From: Bacillus massilioanorexius
GTDB lineage: Bacteria > Bacillota > Bacilli > Bacillales > DSM-1321
DNA length: 64,000 bases
NCBI RefSeq assembly: GCF_902374955.1
Contig: NZ_CABKRX010000109.1
Coordinates: 15,839-79,838 of the forward strand
Reading direction: 5' to 3'
The translations under genes were made by a program, and so were the position numbers. Shown piece after piece: positions 17,683 to 26,572 of the stretch (its first letter is position 1; each line of letters opens with the position of its first letter). The notes under the pieces were generated by a model. That model was not told the DNA's origin. It saw nothing but the letters and a program-made list of their open reading frames with translations, and ran no database searches.

Positions 17683-18056
17683 TTCTTCTTTTCCTCTCGA
17701 TCTTTGGTTTTGCTCTCGATGAATTGACTTGCTCTTCCGGCTGCAATTATGGTCATTACTGTGCTAATGATGACAACTAATAGAACCAATATGCCTTTTC
17801 CATAAAAAAGTTCGGGATATTTAATAATTCCAACTAAAGTTGGAACAAATAATAATGGTAGAAAGGCCAGCAAAAAACTAGCTCCTTGTTCAATCCATTT
17901 CACTGAGAAAATTTTTTGTGATAATGCTAGAAATAAGAGTAGTAAACCGATAATACTTCCTGGTAGTGGAATATGCAAATAGGTATGTGCGACATTTCCG
18001 ATTAATAAAAAAACATATAGAATGGCTATTTGAATAATAATTCTGATAATATTCAT
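17652..18056 (-). CDS. CidA/LrgA family holin-like protein (pair 2)
   Basis: 134 residues from the ATG at 18056 (MNIIRIIIQIAILYVF); the usual family length supports this start over an ATG at 18116, which has no ribosome binding site. AAAGGA lies about 12 nt upstream. Four membrane helices; signatures IPLPGSIIGLLLLFLAL and LLFVPTLVGIIKYPELF. Overlaps its LrgB partner. Confidence 0.88.
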   Translation of the reverse strand: MNIIRIIIQIAILYVFLLIGNVAHTYLHIPLPGSIIGLLLLFLALSQKIFSVKWIEQGASFLLAFLPLLFVPTLVGIIKYPELFYGKGILVLLVVIISTVMTIIAAGRASQFIESKTKDREEKKKCHKHSSQSL

Positions 18057-18389
18057 TGCTGATTGAAATCCTTTGAATAGGAATTCGGGCCCCCTGTTCT
18101 TTTTTATGATTTTCATCTAGAAGCTTACGTAAACACGGTATTAAGAAAATTGTAAAAGGATTGAAATGTGTATTTTAAGTTTTACTGATTCGTAGGGATA
18201 ATGTAACAAGCTTACTGCTGGACAACTTTGGAATCAATCAATCTGCTTGAAAAATGTTTTTGTGCAATAAAAATAATTCTTAAAATATTATGAGTCCTTT
18301 AGGGGGAAGATTTAAAATCAAAATACCGGCTAAATCATATCAGTTAAGAGAGAAGAATTATACTGTTTATATAACATCTAAATATTTGA

Positions 18390-18569
18390 AACGTTATTAC
18401 GAGAGAACAACTATTAGAAGAATTGTGGGATGAAAAGACATATGTAGACGATAATACATTAACTGTTAATATTACTAGAATAAAAAAGAAATTAAGTGAT
18501 CTAGGGGTCGATAATGTTATCAGTACAAAAAGAGGAGTTGGCTATGTCTTTAATTCAACTAATATCTAA
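18390..18569 (+). pseudogene. C-terminal remnant of an OmpR/BceR-type response regulator
   Basis: An open stretch reads NVITREQLLEELWDEKTYVD, then NTLTVNITRIKKKLSDLG and STKRGVGYVF before TAA at 18567-18569. This is the winged-helix DNA-binding end of an OmpR-family regulator; the receiver domain is lost (stop and frame breaks upstream). It closely resembles the intact regulator at 30036 (TREQLLEELWD against KREKIIEELWD). The following kinase remnant overlaps it by 26 bp, as in intact bceRS operons. Confidence 0.85.
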
Positions 18570-19552
18570 TCTTTTTAAATTAAAAAAGGCCTTTTTGTTC
18601 GTATATCTCATTAATTCACTCATCTTTATACTATATGTGTATTTTATAACTGGTTTACCTGATATCCTTTTCCCGTTATCAAGTAGTGTACTGATTCTAC
18701 TCGTCTATTTAATCTTTTCAGGATTAAAGCTTTATTCTCTTATTTCGAAAATATAAGATGCCAAATATTGTCCTGAAGTTGATTTTAATGAAACTTCTTT
18801 AGAAGAGGAGCTTTTTTTGGAACAACTAATGCCATTCACTCTGATTATCAAAAGCAGCTATATGATTTAAAGGTTACTTATTCAGAACGATCGTCTTTTT
18901 CACAATGGATACATAATATTAAGGTGTCAATTAGTATTATTGATTTAGCTATTCGAAAAGAGAAAGAATGCAACGATGAATCAGAGTATCTTCAAGATAT
19001 CATGGATGAAAATCATAAATTAAAAGAAAACCTGGAAGATTGTTTAAATATATTAAGAATGGATGATTTTTCGAGAGACTATATACCTGAAAGAGTTAGC
19101 GTGCAAAAAATGGTGTCTCATGTAATTAATGCATTGAAGAAGGATTTCATATATAAAGGTGTTTTTCCTAAAGAAAATATTGATCCTTCAATCGAGGTAT
19201 ATAAGATTTTAAATGGTGTTCATACATACTTAGTCAAATTATTTCTAATAGTATTAAATATAGTCATAGCAATCAGAATAAAACAATCCATATATTCGTG
19301 AAAGAGAATAGTAGTGAAATTCAATTAAGTATCCAAGATGAAGGAATCGGAATCCCGTCAGAAGATCTCCATAGAGTTTTTCAGCCTTTCTTTACTGGAC
19401 AAAATGGGCGCAAGAATGATGCTTCTACAGGAATTGGATTATATATGGTGAAATATATTTCTGATAAACTAGGTCATTCATTGATGATTACATCAGAAGT
19501 TGGGATAGGTACGACAGTTACTATTTCTTTTTTAAAAGAAAATACTTATTAA
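18544..19552 (+). pseudogene. Decayed BceS-type sensor histidine kinase
   Basis: Pieces of one kinase lie in different frames. 18544-18756 is the N-terminus with two membrane helices (MSLIQLISNLFKLKKAFLFV). About 18830-19206 holds the phospho-acceptor helix FSQWIHNIKVSISIIDLAIR. 19207-19552 holds the ATPase domain, IISNSIKYSH (N box), DEGIGIP, FFTGQNGRKNDASTGIGLYM. Frame breaks occur around 18757-18830 and near 19206. No bceAB-type transporter follows. It is a second, dead version of the system intact at 30036-34442. Confidence 0.88.
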
Positions 19553-19583
19553 AAGTAGTTGAGGATCACTCACTACTTTTTTT
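19551..19583 (+). terminator. Terminator of the kinase remnant
   Basis: AAAAGTAGT / ACTACTTTT stem directly at the stop codon, followed by seven T in total. Confidence 0.8.
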
Positions 19584-19890
19584 GTATATATGAGTATTCT
19601 TAAAAGAAAAAATCATTTTATTTCAAGGGGGAAAGAGAATTGATGTAGAAATAAAATAGTATAGAAAATGGATAACTTTTGAAAAAATAGTCTTCTATCC
19701 CGCTACAACGAACTTCATGACCAAATTCAAAGTTTGTAAGAAGTAGTGAAAATATTAAGAAAGATGCTTTAACAAACATGATTGGTTTAAGCGCTAGGTG
19801 CTCGAAACTAGAGATGGTAGTAGGAGCAATCAGTTGGGGATAAGAGAATTCCACCAATAAAAAATTTTTTTATAAAGAAAGAGGGAGTTT
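19584..19890. other. Region upstream of the cyclodeaminase-family gene; possible unknown remnant
   Basis: No intact gene. On the plus strand, short open pieces such as RYNELHDQIQSL (about 19700) and DALTNMIGLSARCSKLEMVV (about 19765-19840) look coding-like but are in different frames and I cannot name them. Confidence 0.3.
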
Positions 19891-20880
19891 ATGCTAATTC
19901 TATCCGAGAAACAGATTCAATCTATATATTCGATGAAGGATGCAATAAAAGATTTAGAAAATGCCTTGAAAGACGCTGTTAGTGGAAACATAATCAATCC
20001 AAAAAGAACTGTGCTCGATATTCCAAAGTATAATGCATCTGCACTATATATGCCTTGTGCAATGAATGCGATTGGAAAAGCAGCTGTAAAAGTCGTTACT
20101 ATTTTTCCTGAAAATCCTGCAAAAGGAATGAAGACGACACAAGGAGTAATCATGCTTAGTGATACAACTACTGGGGAACATCTGGCATGCTTAAATGCTT
20201 CATACTTAACACGCTTGCGGACAGGAGCCATAAGTGGAATAGCAACGAGCTATTTAGCAAAAAACAGTGCTTCAAGTGTGGCTGTTATTGGTTGTGGAGC
20301 AATGGCGGAAGAACAGTTACAAGCTGTCCTTGAAGTACGTAATATTACTACTATTCATCTTTACAATCGCACAAAACAAAAAGCATCTCAATTTGCAGAA
20401 AAGTTGGCTCGAAATCATTCAAATTATCGGGGCGAGATTAACATTATGGAACGAGCAAATGATGCTGTATCAAACGCAGATATTGTAATTTGTAGCACAC
20501 GTTCCAAAACACCAGTGTTTGCAGGCTATGCACTCCAAGAAGGAACACATATCAATGGTGTTGGATCATATTTGCCTGATATGCAGGAAGTAGATGAGGA
20601 AACAATATTACGTTGTTCGAAAATTGTGGTCGATACGATAGAAGGGACAAAAGAAGAAGCTGGTGATTTAATTATTCCTTCCAATGTAGGAATATGGAAT
20701 TTTACTAAGGTTCACGGAGATATTAGTGAGCTATCTACCAAGAAAATTTCTGGTAGAGAAAATGAGGAAGAAATAACTTTTTTTAAATCTGTTGGAACAG
20801 CTTACTTTGATCTGGCAGTAGCTGCTGCTGTTTATAGTAAAGCTATTCAAGAGAATATTGGTACGAGGGTAGAATTGTAA
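19891..20880 (+). CDS. Ornithine cyclodeaminase / mu-crystallin family NAD(P)-dependent enzyme
   Basis: 329 residues. ATG preceded by AAAGAGGGAG. The N-terminal part includes NPKRTVLDIP and GKAAVKVVTIFPENP; the Rossmann domain begins SSVAVIGCGAMAEEQLQAVL (about residues 130-150), with NRTKQKASQFAEKL for cofactor binding, and later VVDTIEGTKEEAGDL. The family contains ornithine cyclodeaminase, alanine dehydrogenase and ketimine or pyrroline reductases; I cannot choose among these. The gene is monocistronic, between remnants of other genes, so context does not help. Confidence 0.85.
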   Translation: MLILSEKQIQSIYSMKDAIKDLENALKDAVSGNIINPKRTVLDIPKYNASALYMPCAMNAIGKAAVKVVTIFPENPAKGMKTTQGVIMLSDTTTGEHLACLNASYLTRLRTGAISGIATSYLAKNSASSVAVIGCGAMAEEQLQAVLEVRNITTIHLYNRTKQKASQFAEKLARNHSNYRGEINIMERANDAVSNADIVICSTRSKTPVFAGYALQEGTHINGVGSYLPDMQEVDEETILRCSKIVVDTIEGTKEEAGDLIIPSNVGIWNFTKVHGDISELSTKKISGRENEEEITFFKSVGTAYFDLAVAAAVYSKAIQENIGTRVEL

Positions 20881-20922
20881 CCCAGGTATACCTTGATAAA
20901 TGTATTAGGCATATGAAACTAT

Positions 20923-20958
20923 TAATATAGTGGGTGTTTTTAATATAGTGGGTGTTTT
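20923..20958. repeat. Two adjacent copies of an 18-bp sequence
   Basis: TAATATAGTGGGTGTTTT occurs twice in direct succession just after the cyclodeaminase-family gene. A short tandem duplication; no function is evident. Confidence 0.85.
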
Positions 20959-20991
20959 GAAAATTATTGTGCTGTGGGTTTTGTTCAATAA

Positions 20992-21183
20992 CTTGTATCT
21001 TATAAGATAATTCTTTTTGGTTATTTTATTGCAGGTTTAGGGCCTTTCCTCTTTATAATTTTACATGATGTAACGCATTCATGGACATCGGTTATTTTTA
21101 TACTGCTATTGTTTACTTTGTTTCTTGTTCTAGCGGGTTGGGACGCAGGAGAAAATCGCTATATTAGTGAAAATCAAGTCTAA
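20992..21183 (+). pseudogene. C-terminal remnant of a CynX/NimT-type MFS transporter
   Basis: An open stretch reads FGYFIAGLGPFLFIILHDVT, then SWTSVIFILLLFTLFLVLAG and DAGENRYI before TAA at 21181-21183. 'GY.iAg.GPflfG.lhD.t.sW' and the G-x-x-R-x-I tail match the last two helices of CynX/YeaN-type transporters. The first ten helices are gone and there is no start site. Confidence 0.75.
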
Positions 21184-21247
21184 AGTTATGGAAACCTATA
21201 CTGTTATATGTCAAGTTGTGTAGTAGAATACCATACTACAGGATAAG

Positions 21248-21730
21248 TTAAATTTGAATAGGAAAAAGAGAAGTCCTATAAGCAAGTCCAATTACTGCAG
21301 TTAATGCATCTAAAAATGGACTAACAGCATCAGTTAAAGTCATTTGTAAATAAGACCAAACGGCAGCTGCACCTAAAGTAATAGCAGCCCATGTGATCAT
21401 TCCTTTTACACTTAATTTTGACGTATTAGCTACTTCTTCAATTTCACCTTTATTTTTAACCCAGAAATACCAGCCAGTAACATTAAAGAATAATTGAGCA
21501 ATGGATAAGACAACCATCGCATATAAACCCTTTAGGAAATATATATACATGAAACATACAACAGCGATACCACCAAATAAAAAGTTGATTGCTTTTTCAC
21601 GAGCAATTAACCAAACATTTATAACACACACGATAGAAGCAAATATTTCTATATATGAGGCCTTCATAATTAGCCCTCCCATTAAACATAGAACGGTTGC
21701 GATAACAGCAAAAAGTGGATTTTTAATCAT
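21248..21730 (-). CDS. pnuC: PnuC-like nicotinamide mononucleotide/riboside transporter, C-terminally truncated
   Basis: 160 residues, shorter than the usual 200-250. It shows the PnuC features NVWLIAREKAINFLFGGIAV, IAQLFFNVTGWYFWVKNKG and LDALTAVIGLA, but the sequence leaves the family right after that point (YRTSLFPIQI, stop). The last two helices normally expected after DALT are missing and cannot be found downstream. ATG has AATAGGAGT at about 8 nt. It would import NMN or nicotinamide riboside if still functional. A cre-like site and two GACATGTGTC palindromes lie upstream. Confidence 0.8.
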   Translation of the reverse strand: MIKNPLFAVIATVLCLMGGLIMKASYIEIFASIVCVINVWLIAREKAINFLFGGIAVVCFMYIYFLKGLYAMVVLSIAQLFFNVTGWYFWVKNKGEIEEVANTSKLSVKGMITWAAITLGAAAVWSYLQMTLTDAVSPFLDALTAVIGLAYRTSLFPIQI

Positions 21731-21765
21731 TGGTAATACTCCTATTCTAGTTGATTTTTATTTTT

Positions 21766-21779
21766 GGTAAACGCTTTCA
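21766..21779 (-). promoter_or_regulatory. Catabolite-responsive element (cre)-like site
   Basis: Read on the minus strand: TGAAAGCGTTTACC, matching the CcpA consensus TGWAANCGNTNNCA except at the final base. It lies 36-49 bp before the pnuC start. CcpA control is inference. Confidence 0.5.
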
Positions 21780-21852
21780 AATTTTATTTGTGATTACTAG
21801 ATAATCATGAGCTCATACATATAGTATAGAGATAAGGGACATATAGATATAG

Positions 21853-21925
21853 GACATGTGTCTGCTAATTAATAGGAAAATGAGTATTTTTTAATCGAAA
21901 TTCAATCTAAAATGAGACATGTGTC
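21853..21925. promoter_or_regulatory. Pair of identical GACATGTGTC palindromes upstream of pnuC
   Basis: GACATGTGTC occurs at 21853-21862 and 21916-21925, 63 bp apart, i.e. about six helical turns. Each is a GACA-N2-TGTC inverted repeat. Similar TGTC/GACA half-sites are used by the niacin repressor NiaR (YrxA) of Bacillales, which often controls niacin-type transporters; that link is my inference. The rest of 21731-22241 is AT-rich. Confidence 0.45.
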
Positions 21926-22010
21926 CCGAACAGTAAAATATATTCCTATTCATTATGCTAAGTAATTAAGTAAGAAACTGCTCAATAAGTGATAGGTATA
22001 GTTCAAATCC

Positions 22011-22050
22011 AATCTACGACTATCACTAGAATAGTAGTAGATTCTTTGTT
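22011..22050 (+). terminator. Hairpin with T-rich tail, possible orphan terminator
   Basis: AATCTACGACTAT pairs with ATAGTAGTAGATT (one mismatch, 7-nt loop), followed by CTTTGTTTTATT. No plus-strand gene ends just before it, so it may be left over from a lost gene or be a leader hairpin of the amidase gene. Confidence 0.4.
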
Positions 22051-22241
22051 TTATTACGGTCATATTTCAATTTGGTAATATTAAGATTTCTTCTCTCTTC
22101 AATAACTTTTATTTTGATATAATTCAAATGAATTAGTATTAAATAACGCTAGCGTATACTAATTTAGTAATGTTATATTAATGTTTGGTAGGTCAACCTA
22201 CAACTAGAAAACATCTAGGTAGAGGAGGAAACTTTAGTAGA

Positions 22242-23663
22242 ATGAAATTTACAAAATTACTACTATGTGTATTACTAGTAGTACCCGCTTTATTCGCATT
22301 TAGTCACACATCAACAGAAGCAGCGACTCGTTTTAAAGACATTAATGAAAAGCATCGTGCGTACAAAGAAATTGAGTATTTAGCTCAAGGGAATATTGTC
22401 AATGGACGAACAGATGGGAGATTTTTGCCAAATCAAAATGTTACTCGAGCTGAAGCGGCGGCATTTATTGGACGTGCTTTAAATTTGGATGGGACAAAAC
22501 GTTCAACATCTTTTAAAGATGTTGGAGCAAGTAACTTTGCTTCTGGTTATATTCAGTCCGCAGTTAATAAAAAAATCATTTCAGGATATGGCAATGGTAC
22601 TTTTAAGCCTTATGAGAATATTACACGCGGTGAAATGGCGATCATGATAAGTCGAGCATTTGGCTATGATTTTGGTAATACAACATCAGGAGCTGCAAAA
22701 GCTTTAATGTCAAGAGGTATTGCACAAGGAGTATCCAATGGTTCATTTGGTGAAAGCTTGAAGATTATTCGAGCAGATTTCTCTGTGTTCTTAGCTAGAT
22801 CCATCGATTATAAATTACGTTTAAAGCCTACTATTACTTTTTCGGGTGAGAAGTATGTAAATACTCAGGGATTGAATGTTAGAACGGGTCCTCTGACTTA
22901 TTATCCTTCGATTGGCACTTTGAATAAAGACGAAATAGTCCAAATTGGCTATAATGTTGGGAATTGGACACTTATTAAATCTGATAAATTCACTGGTTTT
23001 GTGAATAGTAAATACTTAAGTAATACTATTTCTTCAGGTGGCGATGGTGGATCTGATAATGGAGAATTATCTTCAGAAGTTATTGTGATCGATCCTGGTC
23101 ATGGTAATCAAGATCCAGGGGCTATCGGTTTTGGTCTGAAAGAAAAAGATGTTGTGTTGGATGTAAGCTTACGAGTTAAAAAACTAATTGCTCAAACACC
23201 ATTTACAGTGAAGTTAACAAGGGAAACAGATGTTTTCTTAGAGCTTTCAGAGCGTGTTGCATTTGCGCAAAAAGTGAACGGGACAACATTTGTTAGTGTC
23301 CATGCTAACTCATTTAATGGCAGTGCGAGTGGTTCTGAAACATATTATTATGGAGCTTCAAAAGCTACTAATCCAAATGTAAGTGATAGTAAGCTATTAG
23401 CAACTAAAATTCAAGACCGCTTAGTAGTAGCTATGGAAACGCAGGATCGTGGAGAAAAGCATGGTAATTTCCATGTGCTTAGAGAGAATACAATGCCTGC
23501 AGTGCTTGTTGAGCTGGGCTTTATCGATAATAAATCAGATAATGCAAAGCTAGCTTCCAATTCGTATCGTACTAGAGCGGCTAATGCTATTTATCTAGGA
23601 ATTTTAGATTATTATAAGGCAAAGGGCTTTTCTGTAGATCATTTATACAGTGTAGTTAAATAA
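22242..23663 (+). CDS. Surface N-acetylmuramoyl-L-alanine amidase: three SLH domains, SH3b, Amidase_3
   Basis: 473 residues from ATG 22242; a TTG at 22185 would add 19 residues before the signal peptide (MKFTKLLLCVLLVVPALFAF), which is unlikely. Three SLH repeats follow (first: FKDINEKHRAYKEIEYLAQG ... NVTRAEAAAFIGRALNLDG; second: ASGYIQSAVNKKIISGYG ... ITRGEMAIMISRAF; third: degenerate, AAKALMSRGIAQGVSNG). Then comes an SH3b domain (LNVRTGPLTYYPSIGTL) and a zinc amidase domain with IDPGHGNQDPG, KEKD, SVHANSFNG and PAVLVELGFID. SLH repeats tether it to pyruvylated wall polymer. It cleaves the stem peptide from muramic acid. Confidence 0.95.
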   Translation: MKFTKLLLCVLLVVPALFAFSHTSTEAATRFKDINEKHRAYKEIEYLAQGNIVNGRTDGRFLPNQNVTRAEAAAFIGRALNLDGTKRSTSFKDVGASNFASGYIQSAVNKKIISGYGNGTFKPYENITRGEMAIMISRAFGYDFGNTTSGAAKALMSRGIAQGVSNGSFGESLKIIRADFSVFLARSIDYKLRLKPTITFSGEKYVNTQGLNVRTGPLTYYPSIGTLNKDEIVQIGYNVGNWTLIKSDKFTGFVNSKYLSNTISSGGDGGSDNGELSSEVIVIDPGHGNQDPGAIGFGLKEKDVVLDVSLRVKKLIAQTPFTVKLTRETDVFLELSERVAFAQKVNGTTFVSVHANSFNGSASGSETYYYGASKATNPNVSDSKLLATKIQDRLVVAMETQDRGEKHGNFHVLRENTMPAVLVELGFIDNKSDNAKLASNSYRTRAANAIYLGILDYYKAKGFSVDHLYSVVK

Positions 23664-23675
23664 TTTGTAATACAT

Positions 23676-23707
23676 AAAAAAGAGTCTAGTAATTAGGCTC
23701 TTTTTTT
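23676..23707 (+). terminator. Terminator of the SLH amidase gene
   Basis: AAAAAAGAGTCT / AGGCTCTTTTTT stem-loop followed by a T-run. The remaining 23708-24090 is very AT-rich, holds the promoter of the next gene and no visible coding sequence. Confidence 0.8.
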
Positions 23708-24090
23708 ACGAGATCAAAAAAAGAATCAATCTTTATTATCAAAGTAAATTTCTCATCATTTGATTCTAGCAAGACAGGTGCACGAACTAATTAAAAGTAC
23801 ATTTCTCAAAAAGATTATTATTTTTATAAAAGTTCAGTGTATAAAGCAATTAAGTGTAGGTTTATCATCTTGTTATTGGAAGCAAAGTTAGTGTAAACAG
23901 CCTAGTAATATAGAAAAAATTGCGAATATTTATGTAATTTTATTAAAAAGAATATCAATTTTTTTCTAATAGATACAATAATACCAAATATTAAGTATAA
24001 TAGTAGCTGTATGTTGATAGAGAAATATATTAAAATATTTAAGTCTAAGATTATATGACAAAATTTTTATTAGGAAGGGAGATTTTATAT

Positions 24091-26397
24091 ATGAAGAATA
24101 GAAAAATATTAAAGAGCATGATGTCTTTAGTACTGACACTTGCTTTATTTGTTACTCTTATTCCTATTCAAGCAAAGGGTGCGAGCAATTCACTTCCCAA
24201 AAATGAGATGCGTGCAGCTTGGATTGCTACAGTAACGAATATTGACATGAAGGCTGGTATGAATCAATCTCAATATACAACTTGGGTAAAGTCAACTTTG
24301 GATAAATTGAAAGCAGATAATTTTAATGCTGTTATTTTTCAAGTGAAACCGACGAATGATGCATTATATCCTTCTAAACTAGCTCCTTGGTCATCATACA
24401 TAACAGGAAAGAAACAAGGGACAAATCCTGGTTATGATCCATTACAAATAATGACTGATGAAGCACATAAAAGAGGGATGGAGCTTCATGCTTGGATTAA
24501 CCCTTATCGTGTTACAATGAAAAATCAATCATTATCAACTCTGTCAGCTGATAATGCTGCCATTAAGAATACAAGCTGGGTAGTTAAATATGGTTCCCAA
24601 TATTTCTTGAATCCTGGGATGCCTGAAGTCCAAAATTATTTAATCTCTACAGTGAGAGAGTTAGTAGAGAATTACGATATTGATGGTGTTCATATGGATG
24701 ATTATTTTTACCCATATAAAATTCCTGGACAAGAATTTTCAGATCAAGCGGCATTTAAAAAATATGGAGCCGCCTTTAAAACAGTTGATGATTGGCGCCG
24801 TAATAATGTAAATGTATTAGTGAAAAATATTTATGAAGAAATCAAATCAATCAAATCGCATGTTCAATTTGGTATTTCACCATTTGGTGTGTGGCGCAAT
24901 AAATCTCTAGATCCGACTGGTAGTGATACACAAGCTGGAGTTAATAATTACGATGATTTATATGCAGACACAAGACAGTGGATTAAAGATGGATCAATTG
25001 ATTATATTACCCCACAAATTTATTGGTCTAGAAGCTTAGCAGTGGCCAATTATTCGAAATTATTAGATTGGTGGAGTAAAGAAGTCGAAACGTATGCAAA
25101 AGTTCACCAAGTGAATTTATATATTGGAGTAGCCGATTATAAAGTTGGTAACGACTCAGATAGCGCATGGAATAATAAAATGGAGCTTCCAAATCAAATA
25201 CTAGCGAACAGAGCAAACGGTGTAGCTAAAGGGCAAATGCATTTTTCTTTAAAAGATTATCAGAAGAATGCTTTGGGTTATGCGACAATTGTTAAACAGC
25301 AAATGTATAACTACAAAGCATTAACACCAGCTACACCATGGAAAGGTAACACAGTTTCACAAAAACCAACTGCTGTACGTGCAAATGTCGAGACATTGGG
25401 AATTAAGTTAGTCATTACGGATCAAAATAGTACTCAACCAAGAAAATATGTTATTTATCGCTTTGACGGAAGTAAGGAAGGTTCTTATCAAGATCCAAAA
25501 AATATTATTGATGTTATTTATCATTCAAAAGGGACTACAGAATTTGTAGATCAAACAGCAGATAAGAATAAAACTTACACATATGGTGTAAAAGCTGTAT
25601 CTGCAACAGGTGTGGAGAGTCAAGGAGCTGCAATTGCTAAGATTGGCGAAGTAGAGGAGACTCCTGGAGGAGATACTGATCCTGGAGAAAACGCTATTTT
25701 CAAAGATATCCCTTCTACACATAGAGCATTTAAGGAAATTACGTATTTAGCACAAGGAAATATTACGAGTGGCGATAAATATGGAAACTTTAATCCTAAT
25801 TTAAATGTAACTCGTGGTGAAGCGGCGGCTATGATTGGGCGTGCACTAAATTTAGATGGTACACAGAGAGAATCTACATTTAATGATGTAAGTACTAGTA
25901 TGTTTGCTTCTGGCTATATTCAATCTGCTGCAGATTTAAAAATATTATCAGGCTATAAAGACGGATCATTTAAACCTTATGCAAATGTAACACGTGGCGA
26001 AATGGCGCTAATGATTAGTAGAGCATTTGAATATAATTACGGAAATACAACTGCTGGTGCAGCAGAAGCTTTAATTTCTAGAGGAATAGCTCAAGGTATG
26101 GGTGATGGAACTTTCGGTGCAAATTTAAGTATTATTCGTGCAGATTTTGCAGTGTTTCTGGCAAGAGGTATTGATTACACTCTACGTGTTAAGCCATCCA
26201 TTACTTTTAATGAAGAAATGTCAGTAAATACAAATACCCTTTCTATTAGAAAAGGACCATCAAACGCATATACACAATTAGGTACACTTACAAAAAATGA
26301 GAAAGTTCAGATTGGCTACAAAGTAGGTAGCTGGTCTTTAGTGAAATCTCAATCAGGTGTTATTGGTTTTGTTCCTAATTCTTCATTAATCAAATAA
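24091..26397 (+). CDS. SLH-anchored YngK-type glycoside hydrolase (GHL10 family)
   Basis: 768 residues from ATG 24091 (GGAAGGGAG at about 9 nt); an ATG at 24055 adds 12 residues before the signal peptide. After a signal peptide ending near QAKGAS comes a GHL10/DUF187 barrel (about residues 35-380): MRAAWIATVTNIDM, NAVIFQVKPTNDALYPS, HAWINPYRV, DGVHMDDYFYPY, ISPFGVWRN and ITPQIYWSR. A fibronectin-III-like domain (about 400-510), three SLH repeats and one SH3b domain (LSIRKGPSNAYTQLGTL) follow. YngK-type enzymes are thought to act on wall glycans. The SLH-SH3b block is very similar to that of the preceding amidase but is at the opposite end of the protein. Confidence 0.92.
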   Translation: MKNRKILKSMMSLVLTLALFVTLIPIQAKGASNSLPKNEMRAAWIATVTNIDMKAGMNQSQYTTWVKSTLDKLKADNFNAVIFQVKPTNDALYPSKLAPWSSYITGKKQGTNPGYDPLQIMTDEAHKRGMELHAWINPYRVTMKNQSLSTLSADNAAIKNTSWVVKYGSQYFLNPGMPEVQNYLISTVRELVENYDIDGVHMDDYFYPYKIPGQEFSDQAAFKKYGAAFKTVDDWRRNNVNVLVKNIYEEIKSIKSHVQFGISPFGVWRNKSLDPTGSDTQAGVNNYDDLYADTRQWIKDGSIDYITPQIYWSRSLAVANYSKLLDWWSKEVETYAKVHQVNLYIGVADYKVGNDSDSAWNNKMELPNQILANRANGVAKGQMHFSLKDYQKNALGYATIVKQQMYNYKALTPATPWKGNTVSQKPTAVRANVETLGIKLVITDQNSTQPRKYVIYRFDGSKEGSYQDPKNIIDVIYHSKGTTEFVDQTADKNKTYTYGVKAVSATGVESQGAAIAKIGEVEETPGGDTDPGENAIFKDIPSTHRAFKEITYLAQGNITSGDKYGNFNPNLNVTRGEAAAMIGRALNLDGTQRESTFNDVSTSMFASGYIQSAADLKILSGYKDGSFKPYANVTRGEMALMISRAFEYNYGNTTAGAAEALISRGIAQGMGDGTFGANLSIIRADFAVFLARGIDYTLRVKPSITFNEEMSVNTNTLSIRKGPSNAYTQLGTLTKNEKVQIGYKVGSWSLVKSQSGVIGFVPNSSLIK

Positions 26398-26402
26398 AGT
26401 AT

Positions 26403-26451
26403 AAAAAAGGGATCAGTGTACTGTTATATGCAGATATTGGTCCCTTTTTTT
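26403..26451 (+). terminator. Terminator of the YngK-like gene
   Basis: AAAAAAGGGATCA / TGGTCCCTTTTTT stem with a long loop and T-run. Confidence 0.8.
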
Positions 26452-26572
26452 ACTAAAAAATATAAGTTAAGAGTAGAATTTGGCTGTGAGCTCAGAAAAA
26501 CGATAATTCGCTCAGTAACGTAGAATAGAACTCTAAAAATCATGATTTCCTCCGAAAAACTTATACAATCTA

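Noticed and set aside
19618..19857. 79-codon minus-strand frame
   Set aside because: No ribosome binding site; the plus strand has better coding-like pieces, though broken and unidentified.
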